Assembly: GCF_020216025.1 (NCBI RefSeq)
Contig: NZ_JAIWNC010000002.1
Location: 310,001-374,000 of the forward strand
DNA length: 64,000 nt
Direction of reading: 5' to 3'
DNA from: Jidongwangia harbinensis
Lineage (GTDB): Bacteria; Actinomycetota; Actinomycetes; Mycobacteriales; Micromonosporaceae
The translations under genes and the position numbers were made by a program. Positions 42,010 through 51,052 of the stretch are shown here, in pieces (within the stretch, counting starts at the first letter, position 1; the number at the start of each line of letters is the position of its first letter). The notes below the pieces were generated by a model. The model saw only the letters and a program-made list of their open reading frames with translations, had not been told where the DNA came from and did not search any database.

Positions 42010-42194
42010 GGCTCCCGATGCTGCCACGGGGCGGTCGGGCACCACTGCCGGTATGGCAGGGCAGGGCGATGTGGACGGTACGACCGGACCGTTTCCTTGA
42101 GGGCGTCCTTCGATGAGACGGAGTACTGTGCTCCCCGGCGTGCTGTCTACATAGGGAGAATGGCCCGTGGCGCTCCCGTGGCCCCGGATCTGAC

Positions 42195-43796
42195 ATGGAC
42201 CTCCACCTCGACCGCGACGACACCGCGCGCGTCGGCCCGTACCACCTGCTCGGCGTCCTGGGGCAGGGCGGCATGGGCACCGTCTACCTGGCCCGTGACG
42301 CCGCCGGCCGCCAGGTCGCCGTCAAGGTCGTCCGCGCCGAGCTGGCGCACGACCAGGGGTTCCGCCGCCGGTTCCGCAGCGAGGTCAACCGGGCCCGGCA
42401 GGTGCCGCCGTTCTGCACCGCCGAGGTGCTGGACGCCGACCCCGACCACGACCCGCCGTACCTGGTGGTGGAGTACGTCGACGGGCCCAGCCTGTACGCG
42501 GTGGTGCAACGGCAGGGCCCGCTGACCGGCACCGCGCTGCACAGCCTGGCCGTCGGCGTGGCGACCGCGCTGACCGCGATCCACGGCTCCGGGGTCATCC
42601 ACCGCGACCTCAAGCCGGGCAACGTGCTGCTGACCCTCGGCGGCATCAAGGTGATCGACTTCGGCCTGGCCCGGGCGCTGGAGGCGACCAGCCCGCACAC
42701 CGTGACCGGGCACATGGTCGGCACGATCTCGTACATGGCGCCGGAGCGGTTCGAGGCCGAGGCGCGGTCCCGGGTCAGCCCGGCCGCGGACATCTTCTCC
42801 TGGGGCGCCGTGGTGGCCTTCGCGGCCACCGGACGCACCCCGTTCGGCGCCGACTCGGTCCCGGGCACCGCGGTCCGCATCATGACCCAGCCGCCGGACC
42901 TGACCGGCGTGCCGATGTCGCTGCGGGAGCCGGTGGCACGGGCGCTGGCCAAGCAGCCGCACGACCGCCCGACCGCCCGCGAGCTGTTGGACCTGCTGCT
43001 GGCCGGCGCACCGTCCGGGGCCACGGCCCGGGTGTCGCACGAGACGCCGTTCCTGCGCGAGATCGTGCAGCCGGCGGACCGGAGCACCGCGGACGTGCCG
43101 GTGCGGCGGCCGGTCCCGGCGCCGCGGCGGGTGCCGGGCCGGTCCCGGAACCGCCGGCCGGATCTGCGGCACTGGCCGGCCCGGCTGGGCCTGGCCGCGC
43201 TGCTGGCCGCGATGCTGGCCGGCGGTCTGGCGGGTCGCGCGCTGCTCACCCACCGGGAGGCCGGGGCGGACCGGGCCCCGGCTGCCACCGGCGTGCTCAC
43301 CGGCCCGTCGCCGCAGCCGGTGAACGCGTCCGTCCCGGCGCAGAACCCGGACGCCGTGCTGGCCGGGCAGCAGCGCACCCTGCTGCATCTGGCGGACACC
43401 GGCAAGAACCTCGCGGTACGGGCCGACGGCAAGGTCGCGGTCTCGCCGGCCGACGCCGCCGACGCCCAGTTCGTGCTCGTCCCGCGGGACGGCGCGTACC
43501 TGATCCGGTCGCTGCGCGACGGCCTGCCGGCGGAGCGGTCCTGCCTGGGCGTGCGCACCCCGCGCAACGGGCTGCCGTCGCTGGCGGCCGGTGCCTGCGC
43601 CGACGGCGTGGCGACGCTGTTCGAGGTCGCTCCCACGGCCGGGCGGGACAAGGAGAACCGGCCGACGTACCGGGTGCGCAACCGGGTCCACGGCGTCGTC
43701 CGGTGGAGCGACGACCGGTTCGAGGCGCTCGTCGAGCAGCCCGCCGACGAGTCCGCCGGCACCGCGTTCAGCCTGGTCGACCGCGGGCCCGCGTAG
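42195..43796 (+). CDS. Membrane Ser/Thr protein kinase with extracytoplasmic beta-trefoil-like domain
   Basis: 533 residues. Kinase domain about 15-270: GQGGMGTVYLA ATP-loop, catalytic Lys in VAVKVV, HRDLKPGN catalytic loop near 136-143, DFGLA (about 155), APE in MAPERF. A TM helix about 332-354 follows a Pro/Arg-rich linker, and the external C-terminus (about 375-533) is Ala/Val-rich with repeats resembling ricin-B-like/beta-trefoil lobes (LLHLADTGKNLAVRADGK...). That layout is a PASTA-less receptor kinase sensing an external glycan or ligand. Start ATG 42195 has no obvious RBS. Confidence 0.85.
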   Translation: MDLHLDRDDTARVGPYHLLGVLGQGGMGTVYLARDAAGRQVAVKVVRAELAHDQGFRRRFRSEVNRARQVPPFCTAEVLDADPDHDPPYLVVEYVDGPSLYAVVQRQGPLTGTALHSLAVGVATALTAIHGSGVIHRDLKPGNVLLTLGGIKVIDFGLARALEATSPHTVTGHMVGTISYMAPERFEAEARSRVSPAADIFSWGAVVAFAATGRTPFGADSVPGTAVRIMTQPPDLTGVPMSLREPVARALAKQPHDRPTARELLDLLLAGAPSGATARVSHETPFLREIVQPADRSTADVPVRRPVPAPRRVPGRSRNRRPDLRHWPARLGLAALLAAMLAGGLAGRALLTHREAGADRAPAATGVLTGPSPQPVNASVPAQNPDAVLAGQQRTLLHLADTGKNLAVRADGKVAVSPADAADAQFVLVPRDGAYLIRSLRDGLPAERSCLGVRTPRNGLPSLAAGACADGVATLFEVAPTAGRDKENRPTYRVRNRVHGVVRWSDDRFEALVEQPADESAGTAFSLVDRGPA

Positions 43797-43998
43797 CCGT
43801 CGCCCGTCCGGGTGAACCGGCGGCGGCCTCGGCCAGGGTCAACGAACCCCGGCGCCGGCGGTGACGGCCGGCGCTCCGGGTTTCGGTGTTCTGCCAGATC
43901 GGATGCATCTCCGTTGCCGATCGGCGGCACCGCCACGACGATCGTCGTCGCTCCGCAGAACCCCGGCCATCCCGGTCCAGGAAGGACACGACGAACAC

Positions 43999-45714
43999 GT
44001 GCAGCCGTCCCTCTCCCTGAACGGCGCAGGCTCCGACGAGCCCGCCACGGTCGATCTCAGCGGCCGCTGTGTCGGCACCTCGTACGTCCTGATCTGCCCG
44101 GTCGGGCAGGGCGCCACCGGCACGGTGTGGCGTGGCATCGACCGCACCTCCGGCGAACAGGTCGCGGTGAAGCTGCTGCACGAGGGACTGCTGCGGCAGC
44201 CGAAGCTGGTCACCCGCTTCGTGCAGGAGCGCACCATCCTGATGATGGTGCGCCACGAGAACATCGTCGGCGTCCGCGACCTGTTCAGCGCCGGCGAATC
44301 CCTGGGCCTGGTGATGGACTTCGTGGCGGGCGGCAGCCTGCGCGACCGGCTCCGGGCCGCCGGCACGCTGCCGCCGGCCGAGGCGGCGCGGCTGCTCGGG
44401 CAGGTCGCCGCCGGGCTGGCCGAGGCGCACGCGCTCGGCGTGGTGCACCGGGACGTCAAACCCGACAACATCCTGCTGCACGGCACCACCCGGCCGGACG
44501 TGCGGCTCACCGACTTCGGGATCGCCCGGGTGCTCGACACCGCCGGGCTGACCACGCCGCACGCGATCATCGGGACCCCGCACTACATGGCCCCGGAGAC
44601 GATCGGCGGCGGCGACGCGTCACCCGCGGCGGACGTGTACGCGCTCGGCGTCGTGTTCTACGAACTCCTCACCGGCCGGGCCCCGTACGCCGGGGAACCG
44701 ATCGCCGTGCTGCGTGGCCACCTCGACGGCACGCTGGTGCGCCCGGAGGGCCTGGCCGACGAGGTGTGGGCGGTCGTCGAGTCGTGCGTGGACCCGGACC
44801 CGGCCCGCCGGCCCCCGTCGGCGGAGTTGCGGGACGTCCTGCGGGACCTGTCCCGGCGGACCGCCGGCCTGCCCGCCCTGCCCGCGCCCGACCCGGACGC
44901 CGAACCGGTCGGGGCGGTGCCACGGGCGGTGCCGCACCCCTCGATCGCCCGGCCTCTCCGGCGCCGGCCGCACAACGGCCCGCGCAGCTGGGTGTGGGCC
45001 CGCCGGGGTCTGCTGGCGGTGCTGGTCACCGGCACGCTGACCGCCACCGGCCTGGGCGGCTACCAGGCCTGGCAGGGGCGGCAGGCGGGTTCGCCGTCGG
45101 CCACCGCGGCCACCCCTCCGGTCCGCGGCGGCGGTGCGGCCGGTGCCGCGACCTCGCGCACCGCGGCCTCCGGTACGGGCGCGGCTCCGGCGCCGGACGC
45201 ACCGTCGCCCGGCCGTCCGGGTACGCCGGCGACGACCGCGCGCACCGGCCGGGACACCGAGGGGACGCCGTCCGCCGCCGCCACGGTCCCGGCACCGGCC
45301 GGACCGGGCCGGGTGGACGTCTCCGTCGGTCCCGGCGAGGCCCGCGGCTCGGTCTCGTTCGGGCCGTGGCGGTGCGGCGAGAAGTACTCGTGGGACGTGG
45401 GACATCCGGTGCTGGCCCAGCCGTGTCACGCGGTCGGCGCCGCGATCCGGGTGTCGGGCGAGGTGGAGGCCACCCCCGGCGTGCAGGCCGACGTGTCGCT
45501 GACGGTCCGCGACGCCGGCTCCGACGAGGTGGTCGCCGGGCCGCACACCTGCGAGGGCCTGATGTTCACCGACTTCGCGCTCAAGCACCGGTGCGGACCG
45601 GCCGACCTGCAGGCCCCCCGTGGTGGCCGTTACGTGGTCGTGCTGACCTGGCAGTACAGCGGGCGTTCGCTGCTGCCCGGCGGTACGGCGCGCGGCCGGG
45701 AGTTCACCTGGTGA
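43999..45714 (+). CDS. Membrane Ser/Thr protein kinase with Cys-containing external domain
   Basis: 571 residues from GTG 43999; AGGAAGGA (43979-43986) is 12 bases upstream, a long spacing. The kinase domain (about 15-275) has GQGATGTVWRG, VAVKLL, HRDVKPDN, DFGIA and APE (YMAPET). A TM segment at about 335-357 is followed by a Ser/Thr/Pro-rich linker and a C-terminal domain with four Cys (CGEKYS, QPCHAV, HTCEGL, HRCGP), probably two disulfides. The sensor domain is unrelated to that of the preceding kinase, so tandem kinases respond to different cues. The 202-base gap 43797-43998 shows no other feature. Confidence 0.87.
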   Translation: MQPSLSLNGAGSDEPATVDLSGRCVGTSYVLICPVGQGATGTVWRGIDRTSGEQVAVKLLHEGLLRQPKLVTRFVQERTILMMVRHENIVGVRDLFSAGESLGLVMDFVAGGSLRDRLRAAGTLPPAEAARLLGQVAAGLAEAHALGVVHRDVKPDNILLHGTTRPDVRLTDFGIARVLDTAGLTTPHAIIGTPHYMAPETIGGGDASPAADVYALGVVFYELLTGRAPYAGEPIAVLRGHLDGTLVRPEGLADEVWAVVESCVDPDPARRPPSAELRDVLRDLSRRTAGLPALPAPDPDAEPVGAVPRAVPHPSIARPLRRRPHNGPRSWVWARRGLLAVLVTGTLTATGLGGYQAWQGRQAGSPSATAATPPVRGGGAAGAATSRTAASGTGAAPAPDAPSPGRPGTPATTARTGRDTEGTPSAAATVPAPAGPGRVDVSVGPGEARGSVSFGPWRCGEKYSWDVGHPVLAQPCHAVGAAIRVSGEVEATPGVQADVSLTVRDAGSDEVVAGPHTCEGLMFTDFALKHRCGPADLQAPRGGRYVVVLTWQYSGRSLLPGGTARGREFTW

Positions 45715-45803
45715 CGCCGTGGCCCCGATCGCCCGGAGGCCGGGGGGCCGCCGCGGCTGGCCGGAATGACGATGGCCAACGGGTTCTCGCCTAAGGTGCT
45801 GGC

Positions 45804-46745
45804 ATGCACACCGTGGCCGTTCTCGCGCTCGACCGGGTCGTCCCGTTCGACCTGTCCACGCCGCTCGAGGTGTTCGCCCGGACCCGGCTGCCGGACGGCG
45901 GTGCCGCCTACCGGGTCAAGGTGTGCGGCGCCGGGGCGAGCGTCGACGCCGGCATGTTCACGCTGCGGCCGCCGTGGGGACTGGCGGCGCTGGCCGAGGC
46001 GGACACCATCGTGCTGCCCGGCCGGAGCGAGACGCTGCCCGTACCCGACGAGGTGCTGGACGCGCTGCGGCGGGCCGCGGCGCGCGGCACCCGGATCGCC
46101 TCGATCTGTTCCGGCGCCTTCATCCTGGCGGCCACCGGCCTGCTGGCCGGCCGGCGGGCCACCACCCACTGGGCCTGCGCCGCGGAGCTGGCCGACCGCT
46201 ACCCGGACATCGACGTGGACCCGGACGTGCTGTACGTGGACAACGGCCAGTTCCTCACCTCGGCCGGTGCGGCGGCGGGCCTGGACCTGTGCCTGCACCT
46301 GATCCGGCGGGACCACGGGTCCGTGGTGGCCGCCGACGCCGCCCGGCTGTCCGTCATGCCGTTGGAGCGGGAGGGCGGCCAGGCGCAGTTCATCGTGCAC
46401 GACCCGCCGCCGATTCCGCGCGGCTCGGCGATGGAGAAGGTGCTGCGGTGGGTGGAGGAGAACTGCGCGCGGGACCTGGGCCTGGCGGAGATCGCCGGGC
46501 ACGCGGGCATGAGCGTGCGGACGCTGAACCGGCGGTTCCGCGAACAGACCGGGACCACGCCGCTGCAGTGGCTGCTGCGGGCCCGTGTCCGGCAGGCGCA
46601 GCACCTGCTGGAGGGCACCGACCAGCCGGTGGACCGGATCGCCGGCCGGGTGGGGTTCGGCTCGCCGACCGCGTTCCGGGAACGGTTCAAGCGGGTGGTG
46701 GGCACCAGCCCGCACGCGTACCGGGCTTCGTTCCGCAGAAGCTAG
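45804..46745 (+). CDS. GlxA-type regulator (DJ-1/PfpI-like + AraC HTH)
   Basis: 313 residues: N-terminal DJ-1/ThiJ-like domain (about 1-170) with the nucleophile elbow ASICSGAF (Cys), but used as an effector-binding domain here, and a C-terminal double HTH of the AraC family (EIAGHAGMSVRTLNRRFREQTG; the second motif RIAGRVGFGSPTAFRERF; ending KRVVGTSPHAYR). TAAGGT (45792-45797) lies 6 bases before the ATG, implying a leaderless mRNA. Targets unknown; the convergent polyol dehydrogenase gene is downstream. Confidence 0.9.
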   Translation: MHTVAVLALDRVVPFDLSTPLEVFARTRLPDGGAAYRVKVCGAGASVDAGMFTLRPPWGLAALAEADTIVLPGRSETLPVPDEVLDALRRAAARGTRIASICSGAFILAATGLLAGRRATTHWACAAELADRYPDIDVDPDVLYVDNGQFLTSAGAAAGLDLCLHLIRRDHGSVVAADAARLSVMPLEREGGQAQFIVHDPPPIPRGSAMEKVLRWVEENCARDLGLAEIAGHAGMSVRTLNRRFREQTGTTPLQWLLRARVRQAQHLLEGTDQPVDRIAGRVGFGSPTAFRERFKRVVGTSPHAYRASFRRS

Positions 46746-46815
46746 GCGGGGCGCGAAGCCGATCCGCGTGCAGAGGCGGCGCGCCTGCGGGTTGTCGGTG
46801 CTGAGGACGAACCGC

Positions 46816-48294
46816 CTAACCGGCGGCGGCCAGGTCCTCCAGCGTGACGCGGGCGCCCTTGGCGTGCAGCGAGGACAACACCGACCGGTACGTCGACGCG
46901 AACCGCTCGTCGCCGGCCAGGTCGCCGAACACGTCGGAGTTGCGGATGAACGCCAGCGGATCCTCGTGCTGGCGCACCGCCGCCGCGGTCAGCACGCCGG
47001 CCAGGCGGTCCACCACCTCGATCGGCCGGCCCTGCTCGTCGGTGCCCTCGGCGTACCGGGCCCAGCTCGCCACCACCGCGGTGGCCCGCAGGATCTCGCC
47101 GCCGGTACGCAGGTTGTGCCGGATCACCGGCAGCAGCCACTTGGGGATGCGGTCCGAACTCTCCGCGCACAGCCGGGCCACGGTGTCGCGCACCTGGGCG
47201 TTGGAGAACCGGTCGATCAGCTGGTGCTTGTACTCGTCCAGGTCGATGCCGGGCACCGGTTCCAGCGTCGGGGTGGCCTCGCGGTCCATGTACGCCAGCA
47301 GGAACCGGGCGAACAGCGGGTCCTGTGCGACGTCGTGTACCAGGCGGTACCCGGCCAGATAGCCGAAGTAGCACAGCGCCTGGTGGCTGGCGTTGAGCAG
47401 CCGCAGCTTCATCAGCTCGTACGGCTCGACGTCCGGCACCACCTGCACGCCGGCGTCCTCGAAGGCGGGCCGTCCGGCGCCGAAGCTGTCCTCCAGCGCC
47501 CACTGGGTGAACGGCTCGCACACCACCGGCCAGGCGTCGTCGACGCCGAACCGGCGGCGCACCTCCGCGCGGTCGTCGTCCGTGGTCACCGGCGTGATCC
47601 GGTCGACCATGCTGTTCGGGAAGCGCACCGACGTCTCGATGTGGTCGGCCAGCTCCGCGTCGCGCAGCCGGGCGAACGCCACGAAGCTGCGCCGGGCGGC
47701 GTCCCCGTTGCCCTGGATGTTGTCGCAGCTCATGATCGTGAACGGCGGCAGCCCGCGGTCGCGCCGCCGGGCCAGCGCCTCGGTGATCAGCCCGAACGTG
47801 GTCCGCGGGGAGGCGCCCGGGCGCAGGTCGTGCTGGACGTCCGGGTGGTCCTCGACGAACGCGCCGGTGACCGCGTTGATGTTGTAGCCGCCCTCGGTGA
47901 CGGTCAGCGAGACGATCCGGACCTCGGGGGAGGCCATCTTCTCGATGACCGCCTCGGGGTCGTCCGGCGCGAACAGGTACTCCCGGATCGAGCCGACGAC
48001 CCGCGCCTCGAGCGTGCCGTCCGGCGCCTTCACGACCAGGGTGTACAGCCCGTCCTGGGCATCCATGACCGCCTGCATGCGGCGGTCCGCGGGCATCACC
48101 CCGACGCCGCACACCGCCCAGTCCAGGGCCTTGCCGTCGTTCATCAGACGGTCCAGGTACATGGCTTCGTGGGCGCGGTGGAAGCCGCCGACGCCGAAGT
48201 GCACGATGCCGGTGCGCAGCCGGGCGCGATCGTAGCGCGGAACCGGCAGATCCTCGGGGAGCGACGACAGGTTCTGATCGTTGAGCGGCAGCAT
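46816..48294 (-). CDS. Mannitol/polyol dehydrogenase family protein
   Basis: 492 residues from ATG 48294 (RBS GGGAGGACACGTCG), giving MLPLNDQNLS. NAD(P)-dependent long-chain sugar-alcohol oxidoreductase (mannitol/fructuronate reductase superfamily): Rossmann part with FGVGGFHRAH (about 31-40), a central TVTEGGYN motif, and the catalytic KLRLLNASH (Lys, Asn and His) in the helical C-terminal domain. Length fits the family. Oxidises a hexitol or reduces a ketose/hexuronate; the exact substrate is not determinable. Oriented after the GH43 gene by a 96-base gap, so a shared sugar-use unit is likely. Confidence 0.88.
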   Translation of the reverse strand: MLPLNDQNLSSLPEDLPVPRYDRARLRTGIVHFGVGGFHRAHEAMYLDRLMNDGKALDWAVCGVGVMPADRRMQAVMDAQDGLYTLVVKAPDGTLEARVVGSIREYLFAPDDPEAVIEKMASPEVRIVSLTVTEGGYNINAVTGAFVEDHPDVQHDLRPGASPRTTFGLITEALARRRDRGLPPFTIMSCDNIQGNGDAARRSFVAFARLRDAELADHIETSVRFPNSMVDRITPVTTDDDRAEVRRRFGVDDAWPVVCEPFTQWALEDSFGAGRPAFEDAGVQVVPDVEPYELMKLRLLNASHQALCYFGYLAGYRLVHDVAQDPLFARFLLAYMDREATPTLEPVPGIDLDEYKHQLIDRFSNAQVRDTVARLCAESSDRIPKWLLPVIRHNLRTGGEILRATAVVASWARYAEGTDEQGRPIEVVDRLAGVLTAAAVRQHEDPLAFIRNSDVFGDLAGDERFASTYRSVLSSLHAKGARVTLEDLAAAG

Positions 48295-48365
48295 CGACGT
48301 GTCCTCCCGGCACTGGGGGCTGACGGGCGTGACCCTCAGCATCCCATCCCCACCAGTGACCGGGT

Positions 48366-48387
48366 GGAAACGCTCCGCACTGTTTCC
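48366..48387. promoter_or_regulatory. GGAAAC-N10-GTTTCC inverted repeat
   Basis: A 6-bp perfect inverted repeat (48366-48371 and 48382-48387), 3 bases past the GH43 stop and 72 bases before the polyol dehydrogenase start. Its left arm GGAAACGCTCC is itself close to LacI-family operators built on GGAAACGTTTCC. A candidate sugar-responsive operator. Confidence 0.45.
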
Positions 48388-48390
48388 GGG

Positions 48391-49884
48391 TCAGCGGCGG
48401 GCGACCGCCACGTCGTCGAACGTCGCCGCGCTGTCGTACACCCGCACGCCGTTGGCGCCGGTCGGATAGGTCGGGTCGGTCACGCTGATCTTCGGGGTGG
48501 ACATGTCGCCGACGTAGACCTTGATCGATGGTCCGGCCGCCTCGACGCGCAGGTGGTAGCGCGTGCCGGGGGTCACCGTCATCGGCACCGACGCGAGCGG
48601 GGTCCAGGAGTTGGCCGCCCGGCCCAGCAGGACCCGGCCGGACGCGTGCACCCCGGCGTAGTAGCCGCGGTAGCTGTCCGCGCCCACCGCGGGCTGGCTC
48701 ACCCGGAACGTGACGCCGGCGTCGCCGCGGCCCGAGCTGATCGAGACGGTGGTGTCCTGGACGAAGTCGGTGAAGTTCGTGTCGAGCAGCGCCTTGCCGC
48801 CGTACGAGGAGGTGGTCTGGTACCGGCCGCCGGTGACCGACCAGGAGCCGCCGTACGTCTTCCAGCCGAGCGCGTTGCCGTCCGCGAAGTCGTCCTGCAC
48901 GCGCATGGTGACGCGGGGGATGGTGCCGTCCGGGCTGAAGTACATGCGGTCGTAGGCGAGCTGGCGGTGGTTGCCGTCGGTCTCGGCGAGCGGGCGACGG
49001 TGGTAGACGATGTACCAGATGTCGGTGCCGGGCACGTTGATGACCGCGTTGTGGCCGGAGCCCTTGGCCACCGCGGGATCCTGCGCCAGCACCTTGTCCA
49101 GCTTGGGGAACGGCCCGGTGGGGGAGTCGGCGACCGCGTACGAGACGGAGTAGTCCGGTCCGGTCCAGCCGCCCTCCGACCACATCAGGTAGTACCGGCC
49201 GTGACGTTTGAACATCTGCGCGCCCTCGACGTACCCGGACGGGGTGATCTCGCGGTAGGTGCTGCCGTCGTCGAAGCGGCCGAGGCTGACCATGTCGTTG
49301 TTCAGCTTCACCACGTTGGCGTGCCCCCGGCCGCCGTAGTACATGTACGCCTGGCCGTCGTCGTCGATGAACACGTCCTGGTCGATGGGCTGGGCGCCGT
49401 TGACGAACTGGCTGATCAGCGGCCGGCCGAGGGCGTCGATGTAGGGGCCCTGCGGCCGGTCGGCGACGGCGACCCCGATGCCGCCGAGTTCGCTGTTGTC
49501 GTTGATGTCGTTGGCCGCGAAGTACAGGTAGTACTTCCCGTTGCGCTGCACCGGGGCGGGCGCCCACACCGCGCGCCGGGCCCAGGAGACGTTGGCGGTG
49601 GTGAGCACGTTGGGGTGCTTGGTCCAGGTCACCAGGTCGGTGGAGGAGAAGGCGTCCAGGTAGGTCTGCTGGTCGTAGGGGCGCGAGGAGGTCGGGAACA
49701 CCCAGTAGGCGTTGTCGTAGATCGCGACGTCCGGGTCGGCGTACCAGCCGTCGACGAACGGGTTGCCGGCCACCGCGGTCGGGTGGTCCGGTGCGGCGTA
49801 CGCGGCCGGCGCCAGGGTCGGCAGTCCGCTCACCGTCAGCGCCACGGTCAGCGCGGCCATGGTCCGGCCCGGTCGATTCCGCAT
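48391..49884 (-). CDS. Secreted GH43-family glycoside hydrolase
   Basis: 497 residues from ATG 49884 (GCGAGGG RBS; an upstream ATG at 49914 lacks one). A signal peptide leads to a five-bladed beta-propeller with the expected acidic residues: DGWYADPDVAIYD (Asp base), PIDQDVFIDDDG (pKa modulator) and SGYVEGAQMFKR (Glu acid). Activity is likely alpha-L-arabinofuranosidase, beta-xylosidase or arabinanase. The C-terminal domain (about 330-497, DDFADGNALGWKTYGGSW...) is a concanavalin/LamG-like beta-sandwich. It acts outside the cell on hemicellulose or arabinan, with the sugar products possibly oxidised by the dehydrogenase downstream. Confidence 0.88.
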   Translation of the reverse strand: MRNRPGRTMAALTVALTVSGLPTLAPAAYAAPDHPTAVAGNPFVDGWYADPDVAIYDNAYWVFPTSSRPYDQQTYLDAFSSTDLVTWTKHPNVLTTANVSWARRAVWAPAPVQRNGKYYLYFAANDINDNSELGGIGVAVADRPQGPYIDALGRPLISQFVNGAQPIDQDVFIDDDGQAYMYYGGRGHANVVKLNNDMVSLGRFDDGSTYREITPSGYVEGAQMFKRHGRYYLMWSEGGWTGPDYSVSYAVADSPTGPFPKLDKVLAQDPAVAKGSGHNAVINVPGTDIWYIVYHRRPLAETDGNHRQLAYDRMYFSPDGTIPRVTMRVQDDFADGNALGWKTYGGSWSVTGGRYQTTSSYGGKALLDTNFTDFVQDTTVSISSGRGDAGVTFRVSQPAVGADSYRGYYAGVHASGRVLLGRAANSWTPLASVPMTVTPGTRYHLRVEAAGPSIKVYVGDMSTPKISVTDPTYPTGANGVRVYDSAATFDDVAVARR

Positions 49885-49911
49885 CCGGATCCCTCGCTCC
49901 CGCGACACATT

Positions 49912-49927
49912 CACACATTTAAGTGTG
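49912..49927. promoter_or_regulatory. CACAC-N6-GTGTG operator downstream of the GH43 promoter
   Basis: Perfect 5-bp inverted repeat (49912-49916, 49923-49927) with AT-rich centre, about 13-28 bases after the predicted transcription start of the GH43 gene. Fits a repressor roadblock for a carbohydrate regulon. Confidence 0.4.
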
Positions 49928-49946
49928 GCGATTGAACATTTTCCAT

Positions 49947-49976
49947 AGATTGCACGCAGAGCGTGGGCGCTGTCAA
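49947..49976 (-). promoter_or_regulatory. Sigma70-type promoter of the GH43 gene
   Basis: TTGACA (minus strand, 49971-49976), 18-base spacer, CAATCT (49947-49952). TTGACA is a perfect -35 box; this is one of the clearest promoters in the window. Confidence 0.55.
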
Positions 49977-50074
49977 GGTCGCGTCGACGGGTCCATCGGC
50001 CCTGCCGGGTGGGCCGGTCGGCTGCCTATGATCTTGGGCGACCGGCTCGTCCGAACCCGCCACCGGAGCTCGAC

Positions 50075-51052
50075 ATGGACCCTCGACCATTGAGCCGCCA
50101 GCTCCTCGGTGAGTTCCTCGGGACGCTGCTGCTGCTCGTCGCCGTGGTCGGGGCGAGCGCGATGTCGGCCGGCCTCTCGCCCGGCGACGCGGGGCTGCGG
50201 CTGCTGGAGTGCTCGATCACGGTCGGGCTCGCGCTGACCGCGATCATCTACACGTTCGGGCCGGCGTCGCGGGCCCATTTCAACCCGGTCGTGTCCGTGG
50301 CCGACTGGTTCCTCGGCCGCCGGACCGGCGCCGGCCTCACCGTGACCGGTCTCGCCGGCTACGTCGCGGTCCAGATCGCCGGCGCGCTGGCCGGTGCGGT
50401 GCTGGGCAACCTGATGTTCGGCGACCCCGCGGTGACCGTGGCGCGGACCGCGCGCACCGGCGCCGGCCTGCTGCTCAGCGAGGTGGTCGCCACCGCCGGC
50501 CTGCTGCTGCTGATCGCCGCGCTGGTCCGGACCGGCCGGGGCGCCGCCGGTCCCGGTGCGCTCGGCGCCTACGTCGGCGCGGCCTGCTGGTTCAGCTCCT
50601 CGACCGGGTTCGCCAACCCGGCCGTCACGCTGGGCCGGGTGTTCACCGGCACGCCGGCCGGCATCGACCCCGGCTCGGTCCCGGCCTTCGTGCTCGCCCA
50701 GGTGGCCGGGCTGGCGGTGGCCTGTGCGCTGGTGCCGGCGCTGTATCCGGACGACGTGCGGGCCGTGCCGTTCCCCGCGGCGGGGGACGGCACGGCCCCG
50801 GGCCGGCGGCCGGTTCAGGCGGCGACCGGCGCCTCCCTCGCGGCGGCCGGTGCGGCCGACAGGTGGCGCAGGTACGCCGGCAACGTCAGGAACTCGGGGC
50901 AGGTCCGTTCCGTGAGCAGCACGGTGAGCAGGGTCCGGGCCCGGCCGAAGCGCCGCGCCGCGTCCTCGTCCAGCGCACCGGTCGCACTCAGCACGTCCAC
51001 CTCCTCGCGCAGCATCCGGGAGACCAGCCCGGCGGTCACCGGCACGCCGTAG
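50075..51052 (+). CDS. Aquaporin/glycerol-facilitator family (MIP) protein with extended C-terminus
   Basis: 325 residues from ATG 50075. Six TM helices and the two pore half-helices are clear: HFNPVVS (NPV form of the first NPA) and FANPAVT (second NPA). The family length is about 230-270; here the TM part ends near residue 235 (ALVPALYPDD) and a low-complexity Arg/Ser-rich tail of about 90 residues follows. That tail lies antisense to the last 238 bases of aceB and so is doubtful: the true product may be shorter if a stop has been lost, or the tail may be artefactual. Passive water/glycerol or small neutral solute transport is expected. Confidence 0.78.
   Translation: MDPRPLSRQLLGEFLGTLLLLVAVVGASAMSAGLSPGDAGLRLLECSITVGLALTAIIYTFGPASRAHFNPVVSVADWFLGRRTGAGLTVTGLAGYVAVQIAGALAGAVLGNLMFGDPAVTVARTARTGAGLLLSEVVATAGLLLLIAALVRTGRGAAGPGALGAYVGAACWFSSSTGFANPAVTLGRVFTGTPAGIDPGSVPAFVLAQVAGLAVACALVPALYPDDVRAVPFPAAGDGTAPGRRPVQAATGASLAAAGAADRWRRYAGNVRNSGQVRSVSSTVSRVRARPKRRAASSSSAPVALSTSTSSRSIRETSPAVTGTP

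Noticed and set aside
46585..49935. A plus-strand frame of 1116 codons opposite the polyol dehydrogenase and GH43 genes
   Set aside because: Low-complexity shadow translation without motifs; both minus-strand genes carry conserved catalytic residues.
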